From Acidimicrobiales bacterium (GTDB lineage Bacteria > Actinomycetota > Acidimicrobiia > Acidimicrobiales > Iamiaceae), in the NCBI GenBank assembly GCA_030447445.1, contig JAUJOW010000013.1, positions 15,436 through 47,679 of the forward strand: DNA of 32,244 nucleotides, given 5' to 3'. Every line of letters starts with the position of its first letter. Position 1 is the stretch's first letter. Position numbers and translations under genes: made by a program. Under the pieces are notes generated by a model. The model ran no database searches. It saw only the letters and a list, made by a program, of their open reading frames with translations, and had not been told where the DNA came from. This document shows, in pieces, positions 15,985-25,300 of the stretch.

Positions 15985-17566
15985 TCATCGCTCCTTGGCC
16001 GTGACACCGGCCTCGTCGAAGGTCGCCATCTGCTGCAGCACGAGCGCGGCCGAGTCGAGGACCGGGAGTGCGAGCACCGCGCCCGAGCCCTCACCGAGGC
16101 GGAGTCCAAGATCGAGCAACGGTTCCAGGCCGAGGTAGTCAAGTGCAGCGGTGGCGCCGGGCTCGGTGGACCGGTGGCTGGCGAACGTGAACGCTGTCGC
16201 GTCGGGGCACAGCTGGTTGGCGACCAGGAGAGCCGCGTCCGCGATGACGCCGTCGACCACCACGGGCACGCGATGCGACCAGGAGAGCCGCGTCCGCGAT
16301 GACGCCGTCGACCACCACGGGCACGCGATGCGAGGCACCGCCGATGATGAAGCCGGCGAGCGCGGCGATCTCGAGCCCGCCGAGCTCGGCCAGCACGGTG
16401 AGGGGGTCTGGTGTGTCGGCGAGCCTGGCCAGGGCGCGCTCGATCACCGCGACCTTCTTGGCGACAGCGTCGCCGTCGATCCCGGCGCCCGGTCCGGTCA
16501 CCTCCGCGGGGAGACGTCCGGTGAAGGCGGCTATAAGCGCAGCCGACGGCGTGGTGTTGCCGACGCCCATGTCGCCGGTCACGAGCGCGGCTGCCCCGCC
16601 AGCAACGAGATCGGCGGCCAGCGTGGCCCCGAGGTCGAGCGCCTGGCGCGCGTGGGCGATGGTCATGGCGGCTTCCTTGCCGAGGTTGGCCGTCCCACGG
16701 CACACGTTGCGGTGAAGGAGCTGCGGGTCGTGGAGCCCGAGGGCAGCCAGGTCAGACGCGACCCCGACATCGACGACGGTGACCGATGCGCCGTGCTGCC
16801 GGGCAAGCACGTTTATGGCGGCCCCGCCGGTCACGAAGTTGGCGACCATCTGCGCGGTCACCTCCTGTGGCCAGGCGGTAACGCCCTCGGCAATGACCCC
16901 GTGGTCGCCGGCGAACACGGCGACAGCCGCGGGCGCGGGGCGGGGCGGTGGGTCGACGCCGGCGATGGCGGCCAGTCGGATGCCAATCTCCTCAAGCCGG
17001 CCGAGCGATCCTCGAGGCTTGGTCAGCCGATCGTGGTGCTCGCGGGCGGCGGACTCGGCGTCGGGGTCGAGCGGGCCGACCAGCGCGGCGGCCGCGGCCA
17101 TCGCCCCGTGTCGCTCGCTGAGATAGGCCCGGACGGCCTCGCCGGCCGATCGGCCGCCGCCGGCGCGAGCGAACGCGACACCAGCAGCAGTTGCCGCCGC
17201 GGCGTCGCAGTCGGCGTCACCCACGAACAGCGTCTGCTCCGCGGTCACACCGAGAAGCTCGAGTGCACGACGGAGGCCGCCGGGATCGGGTTGGCGGACT
17301 CCCACGTCCACGGAGGTGACGATCACCTCGAGCAGTTCAGCCAGCCCGGTGCCGCGCAAGGCGGCGCGGACGTCGCCTGCGGTCATGACCGCGGTGTCGG
17401 TGACGGCGCCGATCCGATACTTCTTCGCCAGGGCGCGCAGCTCCAGCACCGCTTCGCCGATCGGCTCGCCCCGAAGTGCCGAGACGGGCGTGGCCGGCGG
17501 CGCGGCCCGGACCATGGTCTCGCCGATGTCGAACACAACGGCGCGAAGGTCGACCGGTCCGGTCAT
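15985..17566 (-). pseudogene. cobT: HAD domain-CobT fusion, out of frame through a 55-bp tandem duplication
   Basis: CobT swaps the nicotinate of NaMN for 5,6-dimethylbenzimidazole to give alpha-ribazole phosphate. Residues 1 to about 155 form a HAD-like domain: motif I FDIGETMV (second Asp replaced by Gly), VTDTAV, and motif IV LFVGDADCDAAAATAAG. From ~170 the CobT part shows TKPRGSLGRLEEIG, VFAGDHGVIAEGV and TGDMGVGNTTPSAAL. At 16221-16330 a perfect 55-bp unit is doubled, so the frame leaves CobT after VVVDGVIADAALLVA and runs out at 16139. Removing one copy restores a 508-aa frame through LGLRLGEGSGAVLALPV, which holds the expected catalytic Glu, to the stop at 15985. Either the gene is freshly inactivated or the assembly has an error. 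The ATG overlaps the cobD stop (ATGA). Confidence 0.88.
16221..16330. repeat. Perfect 55-bp tandem duplication inside cobT
   Basis: The 55-bp unit 16221-16275 is repeated without a single difference at 16276-16330. The length is not a multiple of three (55 = 54+1), so it shifts the reading frame. Zero divergence implies a very recent event in the cell, a polymorphism in the sampled population, or an assembly artefact. Confidence 0.95.
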
Positions 17567-18477
17567 GGCGCCGCCTCGCGGTTTGCACCGACGGGAGCGT
17601 CGGGAATGGCGCGGTGGAGGGCGGTATCGAGTCGGGCCAAGCCGGCCTCATCGGGGACGGCGATGCGGACGTGATCGGGTAGGCCGAAGCTGGCGCAGTC
17701 GCGCACGACGATCCCGAGCGGGGCGAGCTGGTCGCGCAGACCCGGCGCTCGGGCCAGCACCCACGCTGCGTCGGAGGGTTCGGATTCGATGCCGTGGTCG
17801 GCGAGGATCGCCACGAGCGCGGCCCGGCCCTTCGCGATTGCCGCGCTCCAGCCCACGAGGTCGGCCAGATCCAGGAGCTCGGGGAGCAGCGCGACTGCGA
17901 GGGCGTTGATTGGCCAATGAGGTTGTCGCCGCGCCAGTCGCTCGGCGCGATCGGCGACGATGTAGCCCATGCGGAGCCCCGGGCAAGCGAACACTTTGGT
18001 GAGCGATCCGACGACGACCCCGGGCCGATGTGCGGACCAACGCCCGGTGGCGAGGGGGTAGAACGCCTCGTCCCACACGTCAGCGTGTTCGGAGGAGTCG
18101 GCCAGCCGCCCCGTGGGATTGTGAGGGTCGCTTCGCCATTCCGGGCCCTGCTCGCCGCGCGGGTGGAGCGCGAACTCGGGCTCGGCGCGGACGTGGCCGC
18201 CCATCTCGGCGGCGACAAGCGCGATGGCCTCGCTGCCCCCGTTCGTCAGCACCAGCCGATCCGCGGCGACGCCGATCGCTGCGGCCAGACGGCGCGAAGC
18301 GTCGCGGTGGTCGGGATAGTGGCGCAGCGAGCCGACATGACGGCTGGCCAGCAGCGCTACGTCAGGGGCGGCGGGGTTGAGACTTGCAGAGAGGTCGAGC
18401 ACGTTGGCCGGGTCGAGGCCGAGGGCGCGGGCGACGGCCGGGCCGTCGCCGCCGTGTCGTCCGGCGGGAGGGATCAT
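17563..18477 (-). CDS. cobD: Threonine-phosphate decarboxylase-like aminotransferase (CobD; CobC of Pseudomonas)
   Basis: PLP enzyme producing (R)-1-amino-2-propanol phosphate, the nucleotide-loop linker. It is fold-type I, 304 aa, shorter than the usual ~330-360. The N-terminal substrate region is RHGGDGPAVARALGL with DLSASLNP; TNGGSEAIALVA and SDPHNPTGRL are PLP/cofactor contacts; the Schiff-base lysine is K161 in VVGSLTKVFACPGLRMGY. The segment between EPEFALHPRG and SDPHNPTG is short compared with relatives, so activity could be altered or substrate scope changed. It is coupled by ATGA overlaps to cbiB upstream and HAD-cobT downstream. Confidence 0.88.
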   Translation of the reverse strand: MIPPAGRHGGDGPAVARALGLDPANVLDLSASLNPAAPDVALLASRHVGSLRHYPDHRDASRRLAAAIGVAADRLVLTNGGSEAIALVAAEMGGHVRAEPEFALHPRGEQGPEWRSDPHNPTGRLADSSEHADVWDEAFYPLATGRWSAHRPGVVVGSLTKVFACPGLRMGYIVADRAERLARRQPHWPINALAVALLPELLDLADLVGWSAAIAKGRAALVAILADHGIESEPSDAAWVLARAPGLRDQLAPLGIVVRDCASFGLPDHVRIAVPDEAGLARLDTALHRAIPDAPVGANREAAP

Positions 18478-19400
18478 CGGAGCTCAGCCCGCGGTCGTCG
18501 ACGGATCGAGGTTGCGGCGCCGTGCACGAACAGCAGCGCGGCGAGAATGATCCCTGTGTCGCGCGACAGGCGGACGGCGCGGCCGATGTCGCCAGCCTCG
18601 GGCGGGCGACCCTCGCCCGAAGGCGGACGGAGCTCGACGCGGTCGCCGTAACGGTTCCCGCCGCCAAGGCGCAGCCCGAGGGCGGCGGCGAAGGCGGCCT
18701 CGGCCACTCCGGCGTTGGGTGACGGGTGGGCGCCCCCGTCGCGGCGCACGGCGCGGGCCACGGCGACCGCCCTGCTTGGCCGGGCCGCAGCGACGAGCGC
18801 CGCAGTGAAGCGGGCGGGGATCCAGTTGGCGAGGTCATCCAGGCGCGCCGCGGACCAGCCGAACTCGCGGTACCGGTCGGAGCGGTACCCGACCATGGCG
18901 TCCATGGTGTTGACGGCGCGGTAGCCGAGTGCGCCCGGCCCACGAGCGAGCACGGCCCACAGCATGGGGGCGATCACGGCGTCGACGGTGTTCTCGGCGA
19001 CGGACTCCACGACGGCACGGCAGATCTCCTTCTCGTCGAGCTGGCTAGGGTCGCGGCCGACGAGCGCAGGCAGCAGCCGGCGTGCGGCGTCGAGGTCGTC
19101 GTCGCGGAGCGCGGCATCGACGGCCTGGGCGGCCTCGCCGAGGGCGCGACCCGCGACGGCGATGTAGGTGGCCAGCGCGGTCGACCGCCCGAGCTGGCCT
19201 GCGGTGACGCCAAGGGCGACGCCGGCCGCGGCATAGCCCGCACCCCGACTCCGGGACGGTGCGTACAAGCGGCGCTCGAGCCGTCCCATGGCTGTGCCGA
19301 ACGTGGCGACGGGGTGCAGGGTGCGGGTCGGTTCGCCGAGGGCTCGGTCGGCGATGAAGCCGATGGCGGTGGACAGTGTCCGGCTCACCATGGGTGTCAC
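18474..19400 (-). CDS. cbiB: Adenosylcobinamide-phosphate synthase (CbiB; CobD of Pseudomonas)
   Basis: Membrane enzyme attaching the aminopropanol (phosphate) linker to adenosylcobyric acid. Family landmarks are IADRALGEPTRTLHPVATFG near the start, AVVESVAENTVDAVIAPMLW, GYRAVNTMDAMVGYRSDRY, RLDDLANWIPARFTA and PSPNAGVAEAAFAAALGLRL. It is 308 aa with several hydrophobic segments. The GTG at 19400 overlaps the cobS stop (GTGA); an in-frame ATG at 19391 is an alternative only three codons later. The tail is Arg-rich. Confidence 0.93.
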   Translation of the reverse strand: MTPMVSRTLSTAIGFIADRALGEPTRTLHPVATFGTAMGRLERRLYAPSRSRGAGYAAAGVALGVTAGQLGRSTALATYIAVAGRALGEAAQAVDAALRDDDLDAARRLLPALVGRDPSQLDEKEICRAVVESVAENTVDAVIAPMLWAVLARGPGALGYRAVNTMDAMVGYRSDRYREFGWSAARLDDLANWIPARFTAALVAAARPSRAVAVARAVRRDGGAHPSPNAGVAEAAFAAALGLRLGGGNRYGDRVELRPPSGEGRPPEAGDIGRAVRLSRDTGIILAALLFVHGAATSIRRRPRAELR

Positions 19401-20095
19401 CACTGCCCCGCGGCGGTGACGAGCCCGGCGGTCTCGGCGACCATGCCGGCAGCACCGAGCACGTCGCCAGTGACGCCCCCGAGCCGGGACCTCGCACCGA
19501 CCACGACGGCGGTGGCGGCGGCCATCGCCGCTGCCACCGCCGCGACCGCGCTCACCCCGGCGAGGGCGGCGAGCGCGACTGCGACCGCGGTGCCGCCCAG
19601 CGCGACCGGACGCCAATTGCCACCGGCGAACGCGCTGACGAGGCCCTCGGTTCGCGCGTACGGCACGGCTCGCGCGGCGACGGCCATGACGGTCCGCGAA
19701 GCGCACCACAGCCCGGCGAGCAATCCCAGCCGCGGCTGCATCGACGCAAGCGCCGAGAATCGGAGCAGCAGCACGACGACCGCGGTGGCCACCCCGAAGG
19801 CGCCGATGGCAGGCTCGGCCATGACGGCCAAGCGGCGCTCGCGGGGGAGGTGGCCGAGGAGACCGTCGGCGCTGTCGACGAGGCCGTCGAGATGCAGCAT
19901 GCCGGTGACGGCCAGGTCGGCGGCGACCACAATGGCGGCTGCGACTACGGGCGGCCAGAGGCGTTCGGCGCCCCACCACACGCCACCCAGAGCGGCACCG
20001 ATGAGGGCGCCGGTCAGGGGGAACCATGACAGGGTCCGCCGATCGGGTGGACGGGCCCCGCCAAGGGGCGTCAGGAAGGCGAGCGCCGCTCTCAC
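19397..20095 (-). CDS. cobS: Adenosylcobinamide-GDP ribazoletransferase (cobalamin synthase CobS)
   Basis: Integral membrane enzyme joining AdoCbi-GDP with alpha-ribazole (phosphate). It is 232 aa with multiple hydrophobic helices. The diagnostic acidic segment is VTGMLHLDGLVDSADGLLG followed by PRERRLAVMAEPAIGAFG, and the start RAALAFLTPLGG fits the family. GTG 20095 overlaps the cobU stop (GTGA); the frame is open to 20419, but that stretch is shadow of cobU. If the HAD part of HAD-CobT removes the phosphate of alpha-ribazole-P, this enzyme would use its product. Confidence 0.92.
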   Translation of the reverse strand: MRAALAFLTPLGGARPPDRRTLSWFPLTGALIGAALGGVWWGAERLWPPVVAAAIVVAADLAVTGMLHLDGLVDSADGLLGHLPRERRLAVMAEPAIGAFGVATAVVVLLLRFSALASMQPRLGLLAGLWCASRTVMAVAARAVPYARTEGLVSAFAGGNWRPVALGGTAVAVALAALAGVSAVAAVAAAMAAATAVVVGARSRLGGVTGDVLGAAGMVAETAGLVTAAGQW

Positions 20096-20586
20096 CGTGA
20101 CCGCTCCAGGGGCAGAACGCGGCCGGCCACGACGAGGAGGACCTCGTCGGCGACCCCCGCCACGGTCTGGTTGAGCGTTCCGAGGGCGTCGCGGAACTGC
20201 CGGCCGACGGCGGTTGGGGGGTGCACGCCGAGGCCGACCTCTTCGGACACCACGACGGTGTCGCCGGCACGGCGCGCCATGGCAGCGACGAGCGCGTCGG
20301 CGTCGATATTGAAGTCGTGGTGGTGGGCGAGCCAGGTGCCGAGCGAGTCGACGACCGCAGTGCCCTCGATCCCGAGCAGATGCTCGGTCAGCGCGGCGCC
20401 GGCCTCGACGGTCGTCCACGCCGCGGGACGGCGAGATCGGTGCGCGGCGACGCGCGCCGCGAAATCAGCGTCGTCGCCGACGAACGCAGTGGCGACGTAG
20501 GTGACCGGTCGGGGCATGTCAGCGGCGCGGCGCTCGGCCAGGAGCGACTTGCCCGATCGGGAGCCACCGAGGAACAGCACGATCAC
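20092..20586 (-). CDS. cobU: Adenosylcobinamide kinase / guanylyltransferase (CobU; CobP)
   Basis: Phosphorylates adenosylcobinamide and transfers GMP to give AdoCbi-GDP. The 164-aa length is near normal. The P-loop is FLGGSRSGKSLLAE at residues 5-18; it is followed by VTYVATAFVGDDADF, AAHRSRRPAAWTTVE, AVVDSLGTWLAH and VVVSEEVGLGVHPP, all CobU signatures. It starts at GTG 20586, overlapping the upstream chelatase stop by 4 nt. Confidence 0.95.
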   Translation of the reverse strand: MIVLFLGGSRSGKSLLAERRAADMPRPVTYVATAFVGDDADFAARVAAHRSRRPAAWTTVEAGAALTEHLLGIEGTAVVDSLGTWLAHHHDFNIDADALVAAMARRAGDTVVVSEEVGLGVHPPTAVGRQFRDALGTLNQTVAGVADEVLLVVAGRVLPLERSR

Positions 20587-22370
20587 CGCCGTGTCGCTCC
20601 CCTCAGAGCCGACTCGAGGGTGCCGGCGGTGAGCTCGGGCAGCGACAGCAGACGAGCGGCCATGACGGCGGCGAGCTGTGGGGCGAGACCGAGCGCGCCG
20701 GGACCAGGCCGTTCGACGTCGACCAGCACCGCGGGCAGCGAGCGGCGCGCCACCGCGGCGGCGGCGGTGAGGGCATCGTCGAGCGGATTGTGGCCGGCGG
20801 TGGCGCGGCCGTCGGTGACGAGCACAAGCAGGGGCCGCAGTGCGGGGGTAGCGGATTGGGTGGCCAGGTCGGCGGCGACGCGGATCCCGTCGGCCAGCGG
20901 AGTCTCTCCGCCGGTGGGGAGGGCGTCGAGGCGGGCGCGGGCGATCTCGACGCTGCCCGTCGGTCGGAGCGCGACGCGAGCGCCGTCGCCGGCGAAGGTG
21001 ACGAGGGCGACACGGTCGCGGCGCTGGTAGGCGTCGGTGAGGAGGCCGAGCAGGGCGCCCTTGACGGCGGCCATGCGCGCGTCCGCGCCCATCGATCCCG
21101 AGGCGTCGACGGCGAGGACGACGAAGTTGCCGCTGCGGGTCTCGCGCACGGGCTCGCGCAGGTCGGTGGCGATCACGCCTTCGGCGGTGGCTGGATCGGT
21201 GGCCCGGCGGACGGCGGCCGACGTCAACGTGGGGACCATGGCAATCGGTGATGCCGGACTCGACGGGGCGCGGTGGCCGACGGTGCGGCCGCGGGTGGTC
21301 GTGACCGTCGAGCGGCGACCTGACGCCGAGGGCTGGGCTGCCTTCGGGGCGCGCAGGGTGATTACGCCGGTCGCCGGGTCGGTGCCATCCACTCGTCCGT
21401 CTTGGCTGCTTGACGCGGTTCCATCTGGCTCCTCGTCGGCGGGTGGTCGGGGCGTGTGGCCTTCGGCGGGTCCGAGCGCGCTATCCATTGCGTCATCGAG
21501 ACCGTCGGGCGGGGCGCCGGGTGGGTCGAGCGGGTGGCGGCGACCGCGGTGGGCGAGCACGAGGTGGGCCACGGCGCGTACGTCCTCTGGGGTGGTGTCG
21601 GCCCTCCCGGCCCACGCGGCGTGGGCGGCCGCGGCGCGGGTCAGCACCAGGTCGGCGCGCATGCCTTCGGCACCCGCGGAGGCGCATATCTGACAGGCGG
21701 CGGCGAGCAGCGCGTCGTCGAGGCGGGCTGGGCGGGTGGCGGCCAGCCGGTCAGCGAGCGCCGTCTCCTCGGTGGACCACTCCTCGGCGAAGCCGACGCG
21801 GTCGGTGTCGAAGGCGAGCCGGCGGCGTACGACCTCGGAGCGGTCCTGCGGATCGCTCGGGGCGCGGACGTCGACAGCGAGGCCGAACCGGTCCAGGAGC
21901 TGGGGCCGTAGGTCGCCCTCTTCGGGGTTCATGGAGCCGACGAGCACCAAGCGCGCCAGGTGCTGGTGGGAGAGGTTGTCGCGCTCGACCCGGTTCACGC
22001 CGGTGACCGCGACGTCGAGGAGGACGTCGACGAGGTGGTCGGCCAGGAGGTTGACCTCGTCGACATAGAGCACGCCGCCGTTGGCGGCGGCGAGCAGGCC
22101 GGGCTGGAAGCGGACGCTGCCCTCGGTGAGCGCGGCGGCCAGGTCGAGGGAACCGACGACGCGCTCCTCGGAGGCGCCGAGGGGCAGCTCGACGAACGGC
22201 GCCGCGCCGGGCAACAGGGCGGCGAGCCCGCGGGCGAGGGTGGTCTTGGCCGAGCCCTTCTCGCCGCGCAGGAGCACGCCGCCGATGTCGGGGTCGATGG
22301 CGGCCAGGATCAGGGCGGTCCTGGCGTCGTGGTTGCCGACGACCGCGCTGAAGGGGAAGGCGGCGCTCAT
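20583..22370 (-). CDS. ChlI-ChlD-type cobaltochelatase AAA+/VWA subunit
   Basis: ATPase partner of CobN that would drive late cobalt insertion into hydrogenobyrinic acid diamide. The 595-aa protein joins a ChlI-like AAA+ module to a ChlD-like module. Walker A GEKGSAKTT is at residues 36-44 and Walker B is GGVLYVDEVNLL; the sensor segment LVLVGSMNPEEGDLRPQLLDRFG follows. A Pro/Gly-rich acidic linker spans roughly 305-400, and a VWA domain has the MIDAS motif VDASGSM (Asp ~422). No separate Pseudomonas-type CobS/CobT chelatase subunits are seen. The ATG at 22370 overlaps the cobN stop (ATGA); the open frame to 23048 is shadow of cobN. Confidence 0.9.
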   Translation of the reverse strand: MSAAFPFSAVVGNHDARTALILAAIDPDIGGVLLRGEKGSAKTTLARGLAALLPGAAPFVELPLGASEERVVGSLDLAAALTEGSVRFQPGLLAAANGGVLYVDEVNLLADHLVDVLLDVAVTGVNRVERDNLSHQHLARLVLVGSMNPEEGDLRPQLLDRFGLAVDVRAPSDPQDRSEVVRRRLAFDTDRVGFAEEWSTEETALADRLAATRPARLDDALLAAACQICASAGAEGMRADLVLTRAAAAHAAWAGRADTTPEDVRAVAHLVLAHRGRRHPLDPPGAPPDGLDDAMDSALGPAEGHTPRPPADEEPDGTASSSQDGRVDGTDPATGVITLRAPKAAQPSASGRRSTVTTTRGRTVGHRAPSSPASPIAMVPTLTSAAVRRATDPATAEGVIATDLREPVRETRSGNFVVLAVDASGSMGADARMAAVKGALLGLLTDAYQRRDRVALVTFAGDGARVALRPTGSVEIARARLDALPTGGETPLADGIRVAADLATQSATPALRPLLVLVTDGRATAGHNPLDDALTAAAAVARRSLPAVLVDVERPGPGALGLAPQLAAVMAARLLSLPELTAGTLESALRGATRR

Positions 22371-25300
22371 CGGTGCCACTGGCCCGCGCCTGCGGGAGTG
22401 GTGCGGCGCTCCTCCACGCCTTCGGCAGCGAGGAGCCCGTCGCGCAGGGCGTCGAGCGACTCGTCGCTCGCGTTCCACAGGTCGCGGTCGGCCGCTTCGA
22501 GGAGGCGTTCGCAGATGCTGCGCAGCGCCCACGGGTTGGAGGCTTGGTAGAAGGCGCGCATCGCCGGGTCGCTGACGTAGGCGGCGGTGACCCGCTCGTA
22601 CATCCAGTCCTCGACCACCCCGGCGGTGGCGTCGTAGCCGAAGAGGTAGTCGACGGTGGCGGCGATCTCGAAGGCGCCCTTGTAGCCGTGGCTGCGCATG
22701 GCGTCGATCCATTTGGGGTTGAGCACACGGGTGCGCACTACCCGCGCTGCCTCCTCGGCCAGGGAGCGGACCTGGGGCCGTGACGGATCCGCGCTGTCGC
22801 CGAACCAGGCCCGGGTGGCTCGACCGGTCAGCTCCTCGACGGTGGCGACCATGCCGCCGTGGTCCTGGAAGTAGTCGTCGCTGTCGAAGATGTCGTGCTC
22901 GCGATTGTCCTGGTTCTTGACGGCCACGTCGATGACGGCGAACCGGCGGCGGACCTGGTCGGGGGCGGCGACGCCGGGCTCGCCTCGTCGGTAGGCGAAG
23001 CCGGACCAGGCGAGATACACCTCGGCGAGGTCGGCCCGGGTGCGCCACGAGCGTCCCTCGATGGCCTGGTAGATCCCCGAGCCGTAGGCGCCCGGCGCGG
23101 GGCCGAACACACGGGCGTCGCCCGCGCCGGCGGCGCTCACCGGGTTGGCGTCGGCGGGCTCATCCAGTGCGGCCACCAGCCGCACGGCGTCGTCGATCAT
23201 GTCCACCACGTCGGGGAAGGCGTCGCGAAAGAACCCCGAGATGCGCACGGTGACGTCCACCCGGGGCCGGCCCAGTTCCTCGAGGGGGATGGCGTCGATG
23301 CCGGTCACTCGCCCGGACTGCGGGTCCCAGCGGGGTCGCACACCGAGCAGGGCGAGGACCTCGGCGATGTCGTCTCCCTGAGTGCGCATGTTGGCCGTGC
23401 CCCAAACCACCAGTCCGACCGTGCGGGGAAAGTCGCCGGATTCGGCCACGTGTCGCTCGAGCAGCCGATCCGCCAGGGTCCGCCCGACCTCCCAGGCCAG
23501 TGGCGAGGGGATCGCCTTGGGGTCGACGGAGTAGAAGTTGCGGCCGGTCGGCAGCACGTGAGCGCCGCCACGGGTCGGTGCGCCGCTGGGCCCAGCGGGC
23601 ACGTGTCGGCCGGCGAGCCCGGCGAGCAGGTTGGCGACCTCGTCGCTGCTGCGGCGCAGGTTCGGCACCAACGTGCGGGCGACCCACTGCAGCGTCGGGT
23701 CCTCACCGGCGGCGGCCGGGTTCCAGCCGGCGGTGGCCAGCGCGGTGATCCGGTCGCGGCACGCCTGCTCCACGCGGTCGACCGCGGCGGTGCCGGCGGT
23801 GTCCAGGTCGACACCGAGCTCGGCGGCGACGGTGACCCGCAGTGAGGGGACGGCGCCTTGTGGCTGGCGGCAGATGGCGAGCACCGAGTCGATCAGCGCA
23901 TCGCCAGCCGGGCGGGTGCCGAGCACGTGGAGGCCGCCGCGGATCTGGGCGTCTTTGAGCGAGCACAGGTAGCCATCGATGTGGCCGACCATGCCGGCGA
24001 AGTCGTCGGGGTCGGGCATTGCCTCGACGCCAAGGTCGCGGGCCAGCTCGGAGGTGACCAGCAGGTCCCAGAGCTGGCCGCGGATGGCGGGCAGCTTGGC
24101 GGGGTCGAGGGCCTCGATCTTGGCGTGCTCGTCCAGCAGCCGCTCGACGCGGGCGAGGTCGTCGTAGGCCTCGGCCCTGGTCATGGGCGGGGGGAGGTGG
24201 TCGACGACGACGGCGTGGGCGCGCCGCTTGGCCTGCGTACCCTCGCCGGGGTCGTTCACGACGAACGGGTAGAGCAACGGCACGTCGCCCAGCGCAGCGT
24301 CCGGCGCGCACGCGGCGGAGAGGCCGACACCCTTTCCGGGTAGCCACTCCAAGGTGCCGTGCTTGCCGAGATGCACGATGGCGTCGGCGCCCCAGTGGGT
24401 GTCGAGCCACCGGTAGAACGCCAGGTAGTGGTGCGGCGGGGGAAGGTCGGGGGTGTGGTACACGGCGATGGGGTCGTCGCCGAAGCCGCGCGGCGGTTGG
24501 ATCGCTACCACCGCGCCGCCGAGGTCGAGGCCGGCGAACACCAGGTGGTCGTCGTGCACGCACACCTTCCCGGGCGCCGAGCCCCAGGTGGTCTCGATCC
24601 GGTCCCGCAGTTCGACGGGAAGCGTGTCGAACCACGCGAGGTAGTCGTCGACGTGGAGGCGACCGACGGCCATGGCTTGCTCGCGTGAGGTCAAGGATGG
24701 GAGGTCGTAGGTGAGGCCGTCGGCGAGGCGGGCCATGACCGAGTCGCTGTCGGCGCCGGCCTCGGCGATGTCGTGGCCGGCGGCGCGCAGCGCGTCGAGC
24801 ACGACGAGGAGGCTGGCCGGGGTGTCGAGGGCGACGGCGTTGCCGATGCGGCTGCGTTTGGTCGGGTAGGCGGACAGCACCACGGCCACCCGCATCCTTT
24901 CCGGTGGCGTGTGGCGCAGGCGGGCGAGGCGAACGGCGAGGCCGGCGACCCGCTCGAGCCGGTCGGGGATGGCCCGGTGGGCGGACAGGGCGAGGCCGAG
25001 CTGGTCGCCGTCGTCGACGACCTCCTTGAAGGAGAAGGCGGGGCCGATGATGCGACCGTCGAACTCGGGGATGGCCACGCCCAGGGCGACATCCAAGGGG
25101 GCGAGCCCGCCCGGCGCCTGTGTCCACCGCTCGGCCGGCCCGGTCGACGCGACCGCTTGCAGCACCGGAACGCCGAGCACGTCGAGCGGCGACGCCCACC
25201 CGTCGCCGGTGGTGGCGGCGACGGCGTCGCCGGCCTGGACCGCGCCGCCCGCCGCCCATGTTGTGGTGACGATGACGTCCGCGCCGGCGAGCAGCTCAAG

